A DNA stretch of 9,538 nt from Planctomycetaceae bacterium (GTDB lineage: Bacteria > Planctomycetota > Planctomycetia > Pirellulales > Thermoguttaceae): the NCBI GenBank assembly GCA_031259095.1, contig JAIRLW010000287.1, positions 1 to 9,538 on the forward strand, written 5' to 3'. The notes beneath the pieces were generated by a model that saw only the letters and a program-made list of their open reading frames with translations, was not told the origin of the DNA and searched no databases. Both the position numbers and the translations under genes were made by a program. This document shows, in pieces, positions 1 through 5,318 of the stretch (positions within the stretch are counted from its first letter, which is position 1; each line of letters starts with the position of its first letter).

Positions 1-18
1 AAATATTGTACAATATTT
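1..18. repeat. 18-bp perfect palindrome at window edge
   Basis: The sequence AAATATTGTACAATATTT is identical to its own reverse complement over all 18 bases. It has a TTGTACAA core and is very AT-rich. It lies about 120 bp beyond the stop codon of mnmA. It could be an operator for a gene lying left of the window, a weak terminator stem or a chance palindrome. There is no adjacent T-run, so an intrinsic terminator is unlikely. The palindrome is a direct observation; its role is unknown. Confidence 0.6.
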
Positions 19-140
19 CGGCTCGAAAACTGATCGCCTTCTTGAAACTACAGAAACATTTGTTCGTAATATTTTAAATTAAAAAAATAAAAACCGAATT
101 TTAAAGTGTAATGAGTATAAAACGAAAACCAAAAGAACGT

Positions 141-1223
141 CTATTGAATTGTTCCTCCGCCCAGCACAAGATCGCCGTCGTAAAAAACAACCGCCTGACC
201 TTTGGCAACCGCTTTTTGCGGCGTATCAAATTCGATACGTAAATGATTCTGATCGGTTTGTTCGACGGTTGCCCAATCTTCTTGTTGACGATAACGAACC
301 TTTGCTTTCACACGAATCGGCGAACTAATTTTTTCAAACGCAATCAGATTGATATTTTCGGCGTAAACCGTTTTGGTGTACAAATCGCCTTCGTCGCCGA
401 GAATCACCGTGTTTTTCGTAACATCTTGCGAACAAACATAGTACGGCGCCGCACGCGCAAGACCAAGACCTTTTCGTTGTCCGACGGTGTAACGAATAAT
501 ACCTTTGTGTTGACCGAGTATTGTTCCGTTTTTGTCCGTAAAATGACCCGGCGGACACATTTGTCCGGTTGAACGTTCGATAAACGCCGCGTAATCGCCA
601 TCGGGAACGAAACAAATATCCTGACTTTCCCGTTTTCGGGCATTGACAAAACCATGCGTTGTTGCAATAATTCGGACGTCCTGTTTCCGCAAGAAACCCA
701 ACGGAAATTTCGTACCGGAAAGATGTTGTTGCGTCATCGCGTATAAAACGTAACTCTGATCTTTCGTTTCGTCAATCGCTTTTTTGAGCAAATATCGTCC
801 GCAAACGGTATCCCATTCGATTCGGGCATAATGACCGGTTGCCATGTAATCAAAACCGAGTTCTTTGGCACGAAGGAAAAATTTTTCAAATTTCATATAA
901 CGGTTACAATCAATACACGGATTCGGCGTACAACCGTTTTGATAAGCGTTAATAAACCGTTCAATAATTTGTTCCTTAAAATCATGAACGAAATTGAAAA
1001 CGTGAAACGGAATATCCAGTTGATGAGCCACACTCCGCGCATCTTCGACGTCTTCCAACGAACAACAAGTTTTTGACCGAATGATGTTACACGCGGTTTC
1101 TTGATCGAATAATTTCATTGTTGCGCCGCGGCAATCGAATCCCTGCGATTTCATCAGGTAAGCGGCAACAGAACTATCCACTCCGCCGCTCATTGCAATT
1201 AAAATTTTTGTATTCATATTCAT
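141..1223 (-). CDS. mnmA: tRNA-specific 2-thiouridylase MnmA
   Basis: MnmA activates U34 of the tRNAs for Lys, Glu and Gln with ATP and inserts sulfur to form 2-thiouridine, in the cytoplasm. Numbered from the chosen ATG (360 aa, normal for the family), the PP-loop SGGVDSS is at residues 12-18. The motif TPNPCIDCNRYMKF contains Cys103 and Cys106, TGHYAR is at 129-134, and QDICFV carries the distal Cys204. Cys106 and Cys204 match the catalytic pair of the family. Further family blocks are YTVGQRKGLG and the C-terminal beta domain ending in LGGGTI. A CC pair at 53-54 precedes a stretch (LEDVEDAR) seen in many MnmA proteins. The frame stays open to a TTG at 1289, but that extension translates a dispersed repeat and precedes the conserved domain, so ATG 1223 (or ATG 1217) is preferred. 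No Shine-Dalgarno is visible. The gene stands alone. Confidence 0.96.
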   Translation of the reverse strand: MNMNTKILIAMSGGVDSSVAAYLMKSQGFDCRGATMKLFDQETACNIIRSKTCCSLEDVEDARSVAHQLDIPFHVFNFVHDFKEQIIERFINAYQNGCTPNPCIDCNRYMKFEKFFLRAKELGFDYMATGHYARIEWDTVCGRYLLKKAIDETKDQSYVLYAMTQQHLSGTKFPLGFLRKQDVRIIATTHGFVNARKRESQDICFVPDGDYAAFIERSTGQMCPPGHFTDKNGTILGQHKGIIRYTVGQRKGLGLARAAPYYVCSQDVTKNTVILGDEGDLYTKTVYAENINLIAFEKISSPIRVKAKVRYRQQEDWATVEQTDQNHLRIEFDTPQKAVAKGQAVVFYDGDLVLGGGTIQ

Positions 1224-1258
1224 ACAAACTGCACTTTGGTAGGAGGTGAGACATTGTT

Positions 1259-1318
1259 TCAAGAGGTAGGCGATGTTTCGCCAATGCAACCGTAGGTGAA
1301 AACCTTTTTGGCAAAAGG
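1259..1318. repeat. Dispersed palindromic repeat, short copy
   Basis: Two blocks recur in the same order in the longer element at 3376-3534. The block at 1259-1282 (containing GTAGGCGATGTTTCGCC) matches 3376-3398 with one base inserted. The block CCTTTTTGGCAAAAGG at 1303-1318 is identical to 3507-3522. The second block folds as a hairpin with a TGGC loop, and flanking AA/TT lengthen the stem to 8 bp. The copy lies in the 5' leader region of mnmA and explains the spurious N-terminal extension of that frame. Confidence 0.75.
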
Positions 1319-1360
1319 TTGTTTAGGCAGCACACGACAATAATTTGAAATAGTACGGAC

Positions 1361-1369
1361 ATTATAACA
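1361..1369 (-). promoter_or_regulatory. Candidate extended -10 promoter for mnmA
   Basis: On the minus strand the sequence reads TGTTATAAT, a perfect TATAAT preceded by the TGn of an extended -10 element. No good -35 hexamer is found at 16-18 bp. A transcript from here would start near 1354 and carry a leader of about 130 nt containing the dispersed repeat copy at 1259-1318. The promoter is inferred from the motif alone. Confidence 0.3.
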
Positions 1370-1415
1370 ATCAAACTCATACAAAACACCGTCATTGTAC
1401 AAACAACAATCTTAA

Positions 1416-1584
1416 CCCTGAAAGGGCGACGGAGATTTTATTGTGTAAAACGGTTGATTATTTTTTGTGGAGTTTATGCGAACAACAGCGTTATCATCTT
1501 TTGCCGCCCTTTCAGGGCTATGTTGTTATTATTTGTTACACGCCCCGTTGGGGCGGGCTATAATCTAACAGCCCTTTCAGGGCG
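1416..1584. repeat. Cluster of REP-like short hairpins
   Basis: Four small GC-rich palindromes sit in otherwise AT-rich, gene-free DNA. They are CCCTGAAAGGGCG at 1416-1428, CGCCCTTTCAGGGC at 1505-1518, CGCCCCGTTGGGGCG at 1541-1555 and GCCCTTTCAGGGCG at 1571-1584. The first is the reverse complement of the TTC-loop type, so copies occur in both orientations. The third shares the layout (GC stem, three-base loop) but differs in sequence. Such clusters resemble REP/BIME-type extragenic repeats. No protein-coding signal was seen in 1224-1786, and the open frame across this region only translates the repeats. Confidence 0.75.
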
Positions 1585-1755
1585 TAAGGAAAACACTATT
1601 TCATGTTATATGAATTGTTGCAAAACACAATATTCATCCTCATGAAGCATCTCTGATCAACTAGTTTTGCTCGCTGCCTTTACCTCCGCTTACCTCCCAA
1701 AAATTCCGAAACGATCAGAAAAATTTAACCGATTACTTTACCGGTAACAATAGAT

Positions 1756-1786
1756 TTTGTGATTTTTTTTTCAAATCTTTCACAAA
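1756..1786 (-). terminator. Possible weak terminator hairpin
   Basis: TTTGTGA (1756-1762) and TCACAAA (1780-1786) form a 7-bp inverted repeat immediately after the TAA stop of the minus-strand gene at 1787. The spacer holds an A8-9 run on the minus strand. The stem is AT-rich and not followed by a clear U-tract, so this is a weak candidate for a transcript end. Confidence 0.25.
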
Positions 1787-3085
1787 TTATCGGGCAATTC
1801 TGGGAGTGGTGAAAATTGCGCGGTTTGGAGATGCGGAGTTGGAATCGGTTTTGGTTTCTTCGTCGTCAAACGCGGAATGGTTTAAGGTCGAAAGAGTCTC
1901 TGGAATCGGAGTATTCGACCAGTCTTCGCGCTGACCAAAACCAGACGAAACACTTTGAATCGTTTCGTTTTTCTTTTCCCGCAAAGGTCTTTCTTCCACA
2001 GAATGATGAAGCGTAAAAAATGGATCATAGTGAAATGTTTCATCAAATTCTTGTTTGAATTTGTTAGAACCAACCGCTAAAATCATGAAGTTGTCGGTTT
2101 GTTTTATTTGGTTGTTGACTTGTTTTGGAGCGAAGGGAGCATCGGTTAGAACCGGATACCTTTCTATTTCCGTTTCAGGATTGATGTGCGCGGCAATGTT
2201 CTGGTGATTTCGGCGGGCAATTCGCATTGCCACACGATCAACCACATCGCTGAAATCTTCCCGAACCGTTTCCCGAACATTTTTAACCTGAAATCCGGTT
2301 CTTTTAACCGATTCCGCATTGATTCCGGCAGATTCGGAAACGTAACCGACAAAAGAAACCGTTTGTTCAAAATTACTGTCTGCAATTTTGCCAAGCGTTG
2401 TAGCAAAAAGTTTGGCAAGGAAATCAACGCCAAGATGATCAATTCGGATAAATGAGTCCAAATCACAAACAATCACCGGTTCATTATTCGCGTCCCGCAT
2501 AAAACGATTGCGAAGAATAAGAACCACTTCGCCATCGTAAGACCTGACCAAAAAAGGACATTTGTAAGAACCTTTCGCATAAACAATACAAATATCTTTC
2601 GTACGATAAACAACGTCGGCAACAGCAGTCGTTCCGGTTGTTTCTTTCATCAGAAATTGATCTTGATTCAATTCCTGAAGGGAAATTTGCGTAACTCCTA
2701 ATTTTTCCCAGAATCCGACAACAAGGTCGGGATGTTCCAAGAGAAACTGGAACATTTCCGGATCGGCGCAGATTTTTTGTTGCGGCATTCGCCGAAACAA
2801 GGAATATTCCGAAACCACCGAACGGATTTTTGCCTGAACTTGTGGCGAAAAAGCATTCCAAGGAATTTTTTTTGTGGATTCCTGAATTTCCGGATCCAGA
2901 TTGGGAACAGCGATTGATTTTCTCAAACGCGATTCTTTGTTTTCTTTTCTTGCTATGGTGGTTTTCTCCGATTTCTCTTGTCCGCAGACTGTCAAAATAG
3001 AAAAAAGAAAGAAAATAGAGAAAACAGCAGCTCCTGTCAGGGAGAAAAAATTTAACTTCTTTCTACAACAGAGCAGTTTATTCAT
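1787..3085 (-). CDS. Uncharacterised exported/membrane-anchored protein
   Basis: I cannot assign a function. From the ATG at 3085 the protein is 432 aa. A basic start (MNKLLCCRKK) is followed by a hydrophobic segment (about residues 15-35), so it looks exported or anchored by an uncleaved signal. The Cys in LTVCG is not a convincing lipobox because Val occupies the -1 position. A folded core spans about residues 75-295, with recognisable blocks RRMPQQKICADPEMFQFLL, DLVVGFWEKLGVTQ, CPFLVRSYDGEVVL and IRIDHLGVDFLAKL. The last 130 residues are polar and low in conserved character (HYDPFF, PLREKKNET), probably disordered. From memory this core resembles an uncharacterised planctomycete secreted family; a database search is needed to confirm it. 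An in-frame ATG at 3130 would add 15 residues and has GGAG 12 nt upstream. The internal start is preferred because it gives a standard signal-peptide n-region. The gene is monocistronic and divergent from the gene at 3622. Confidence 0.8.
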   Translation of the reverse strand: MNKLLCCRKKLNFFSLTGAAVFSIFFLFSILTVCGQEKSEKTTIARKENKESRLRKSIAVPNLDPEIQESTKKIPWNAFSPQVQAKIRSVVSEYSLFRRMPQQKICADPEMFQFLLEHPDLVVGFWEKLGVTQISLQELNQDQFLMKETTGTTAVADVVYRTKDICIVYAKGSYKCPFLVRSYDGEVVLILRNRFMRDANNEPVIVCDLDSFIRIDHLGVDFLAKLFATTLGKIADSNFEQTVSFVGYVSESAGINAESVKRTGFQVKNVRETVREDFSDVVDRVAMRIARRNHQNIAAHINPETEIERYPVLTDAPFAPKQVNNQIKQTDNFMILAVGSNKFKQEFDETFHYDPFFTLHHSVEERPLREKKNETIQSVSSGFGQREDWSNTPIPETLSTLNHSAFDDEETKTDSNSASPNRAIFTTPRIAR

Positions 3086-3130
3086 TTTATGGCGTCCGAC
3101 ATAATTTGGCAGCGTTGATGTTTTTGTCAT

Positions 3131-3375
3131 AAATCAATCACGCTCCAAGGTAAAGGGAACGTAAATATGGATAAAATGAAAAGAATAAATAAAATTACGA
3201 TTTTTTGTCGATAAACAACTGTTTTTAATCATCGGCTAAGCGATTATATTCGGTCAAGATTTTTTCCGTGTTCGATTTTTTCCGATTTTTCCTCATGTTT
3301 GGTCTTGAATTTTTTTGGTTTTTTTGTCATTATTTGCAACGGGACATTTTGGATTTTTGGGGGTATGTCAAAAAA
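3131..3375. other. Intergenic, T-rich with GATTTTTTCC repeats
   Basis: This gene-free stretch between two divergent genes is AT-rich. It contains three near copies of GATTTTTTCC (3258-3267, 3274-3283, and 3284-3292 with one T fewer), followed by long T tracts up to about 3356. It should hold the promoter of the minus-strand gene starting at 3085 or 3130, but I see no -35/-10 pair good enough to call. The plus-strand frame through the region is low-complexity Phe-rich translation of the T tracts, not a gene. Confidence 0.5.
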
Positions 3376-3534
3376 TCAAGAGTAGGCGATGTTTCGCCGA
3401 AACATCGCCGGAACCCTGATTCAATCCGGCAATCGATATTTCCGTCCGTTTGGGCAACACCAATTGCCGTCCGAACACAGGGGCAAGTCGGCTATCGCCG
3501 ACGCGGCCTTTTTGGCAAAAGGTCGCCTACTTGA
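3376..3534. repeat. Multi-hairpin MITE-like repeat element, long copy
   Basis: The ends form imperfect terminal inverted repeats. The left end, TCAAG-AG-TAGGCGA from 3376, matches the reverse complement of TCGCCTACTTGA ending at 3534. Inside are four hairpins in series: 3385-3394 with 3400-3409 (10 bp, loop CGCCG), CGGCAAT 3427-3433 with ATTGCCG 3463-3469, GTCGGC 3487-3492 with GCCGAC 3497-3502, and the CCTTTTTGGCAAAAGG stem at 3507-3522. Two blocks recur near mnmA (1259-1318). CAAAAAA occurs on both sides (3369-3375, 3542-3548) but is not flush with the right end, so it is weak evidence for a target duplication. No protein product is credible. It could be a non-autonomous mobile element or a structured extragenic repeat. 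Confidence 0.65.
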
Positions 3535-3580
3535 TATTGAACAAAAAACAACCCTTAAAAATCTGAAATAATCAGACCTA

Positions 3581-3616
3581 CCCAATCCCAATCCCAATCC
3601 CAATCCCTATCCCTAA
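3581..3616. repeat. Telomere-like hexamer array (CCCAAT)n
   Basis: Six contiguous hexamers are seen: four perfect CCCAAT units (3581-3604), then CCCTAT and CCCTAA. The array ends 5 bp before the ATG at 3622, so it occupies the position where a ribosome binding site would lie. No Shine-Dalgarno is present. Slippage here would change the distance between any upstream promoter and the start codon without altering the protein. Confidence 0.9.
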
Positions 3617-3621
3617 CACTA

Positions 3622-5280
3622 ATGATAAAAATAATTTTATTACCGTTTGATTTGTTGGGTCATGTTCTTTCCGCGTTGGGAATGTTCCTGTGGCGATTGA
3701 TTGGCAAATTCCTTCTCTCCCCTTGGGGACTGATTGTTCCTTTGACTCTCCTTTTGACATTATTCCTTTTTTCGCAAATTACCCGAACAACAAAACAAAT
3801 TGCGGAAAATTACGCGAAAGAGTTGGAATTTTGCGAGGAGTCGAAAATTCCGGTATTGGTGGGACAGCTCGTCCGGCTTGGCGAAAATGGGATTCCATCG
3901 CTCGTTCAAGGATTATGCTCGTCGCGCGAACCGGTTTTTATCTTTTGCCGTAACACCTTGCAAAATGAGATGGAACGCTGGGAACAGTTGCCGACCACTG
4001 AACGTCTCCGGTTGTATCGTTTGTTTTCTGCGGTGTTACTCGATAAAGCAACACAATTCGGAACAACTGCACAAACAGAAACAAGTTTATTGGCACGAAA
4101 AATATTACGGAATCTTGTTATTTCATCAAGCGGCGGGTTGCCGGATTCACGGTTGGTCACACGGAATTGTGAACAGTTTCTGGCGATCATCGAAACCGCA
4201 CGGACAAAAACGGTTATTCCGAATCATTCCATTAATACAGTTAATTCCATTGATTCGGTTAATTCAAATAATACGGTTGCTTCGGTTAATTCGATTGATT
4301 CTGCGGAGCGTACGGTTCGATTTAATCGGGGCGGTTCGGACTCCGTTTTGATGACGGCTCAAGGAAAACCGTTTCAGCCGGATAGTTCAGATGATTTTCA
4401 ACAGAAAACGAATATTGCCGAACAGGGCGACATGCTTGCGGTGAGTCGTTCTGAAAGACTGTACGCTTATCATCAATCGCCGTTGTTTCAAAAACAATTC
4501 GGAACCGCTTCGCAAAACATTGAAACAAAATTACGGTACGGTCAACCGGTTCCGGATCAAAAAATTCCAGACGGCAATGACGCAACAGAAATGTTAGCGT
4601 CGATGACGCCGTCGCGTTATTCCGTTTTGCCTTCGGTTTCGGCGAAATTGACGGAAGACTTGATTGTGGAACCGGAAGGGAAAATTGCACGAAATGTTCA
4701 TTCACCGGAAACAACAATTCCCGAAACGAGGATTTCTAAAACAAAAAATTCCCAAACAGAAAATTTCCGCAATGATTTTGAAAAAACGGATTCAGTTCAT
4801 CAATCAGAATTGGCGGTTGAATTTCCGGCGGAGTTGGACAATTTCCTTCCTTGGGAACTTCAGGAACTATCACTGGAAAAGATTTCGAAACTTTCTACAG
4901 TTCGTTTAATGCGGTTGTTACATCATCCTGATGCGCGTTATGTTTCCGAGTCGCGTAAAACGCTGATGGTGCGGGATGGATTTCAGGAGAGTCATTTGAA
5001 ACTTGCTTACCGTTTATTCCATCCTGATTCGTTGGTTCGCATGGAGATTCTTTCCATGTTACCGAATACGCGCGGTATTCGTTCTGACGTTTGGCTTTCT
5101 GTTCTTTTGACGGATCCGGACAATGATATTCGTTATCGGGCGGCGTCGTTTATGGCGACGGCTGGCGATCCGGCAATGCAGCGGTTGGTGATTGACAAAG
5201 GCAAACGCGATTCCGATGCGCGAATTGTCCATTTAGCCGACCAACTTCTGGAACAACAACGCCATCGGATTCGGCGTTAA
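3622..5280 (+). CDS. Membrane-anchored HEAT-like repeat protein
   Basis: This 552-aa protein has no recognised enzymatic motif. An N-terminal hydrophobic region has a clear membrane segment at about residues 35-52 and a possible amphipathic or second helix at 5-27. After it, residues 75-120 read as one or two HEAT-like helix pairs (GIPSLVQGLC then RNTLQNE). Residues 200-400 are polar and probably disordered, and contain a Ser/Asn/Val-rich tandem repeat (about 206-227). The C-terminal part (about 415-545) again has HEAT-like helices with the signature DPDNDIRYRAASFMATAGDP. The likely role is a protein-protein scaffold tethered to the cytoplasmic membrane; the side faced is not clear. No Shine-Dalgarno is present, and the start is abutted by a CCCAAT array. 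The gene converges with the next one, with a 38-bp gap and no obvious terminator hairpin. HEAT assignment is by pattern only. Confidence 0.82.
   Translation: MIKIILLPFDLLGHVLSALGMFLWRLIGKFLLSPWGLIVPLTLLLTLFLFSQITRTTKQIAENYAKELEFCEESKIPVLVGQLVRLGENGIPSLVQGLCSSREPVFIFCRNTLQNEMERWEQLPTTERLRLYRLFSAVLLDKATQFGTTAQTETSLLARKILRNLVISSSGGLPDSRLVTRNCEQFLAIIETARTKTVIPNHSINTVNSIDSVNSNNTVASVNSIDSAERTVRFNRGGSDSVLMTAQGKPFQPDSSDDFQQKTNIAEQGDMLAVSRSERLYAYHQSPLFQKQFGTASQNIETKLRYGQPVPDQKIPDGNDATEMLASMTPSRYSVLPSVSAKLTEDLIVEPEGKIARNVHSPETTIPETRISKTKNSQTENFRNDFEKTDSVHQSELAVEFPAELDNFLPWELQELSLEKISKLSTVRLMRLLHHPDARYVSESRKTLMVRDGFQESHLKLAYRLFHPDSLVRMEILSMLPNTRGIRSDVWLSVLLTDPDNDIRYRAASFMATAGDPAMQRLVIDKGKRDSDARIVHLADQLLEQQRHRIRR
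4240..4302 (+). repeat. In-frame 18/9-bp tandem repeat inside the HEAT-like gene
   Basis: Units begin GTTAATTC/GTTGCTTC at 4240 (18 bp), 4258 (18 bp), 4276 (9-bp half unit) and 4285 (18 bp). Each is a multiple of nine, so the reading frame is preserved. The product is a VNSIDS/VNSNNT/VAS/VNSIDS-type linker. The pattern suggests expansion by slippage in the disordered central region of the protein, where length change would be tolerated. Confidence 0.85.
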
Positions 5281-5318
5281 TTTATAGAAATACAAATTTG
5301 ATTTAAAGATTATCGTCC

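Noticed and set aside
1224..1289. N-terminal extension of MnmA starting at a TTG
   Set aside because: It precedes the conserved PP-loop domain, begins with TTG, and its codons are a translation of the dispersed repeat at 1259-1282. The ATG at 1223 gives normal family length.
1416..1584. CRISPR array
   Set aside because: The repeats are only 13-15 bp, occur in both orientations and have irregular spacing, with no cas genes nearby.
1454..1645. Small plus-strand frame in the hairpin cluster
   Set aside because: It consists of repeat translation with no ribosome binding site, so it is unlikely to be a gene.
3268..3571. Plus-strand frames reading through the T-rich stretch and repeat element
   Set aside because: They are translations of T tracts and hairpin repeats, with no start signal or family features.
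3578..3760. Minus-strand frame with a Gly-Ile repeat tail
   Set aside because: The repeat is just the CCCAAT array read backwards, and the rest overlaps the start of the HEAT-like gene.
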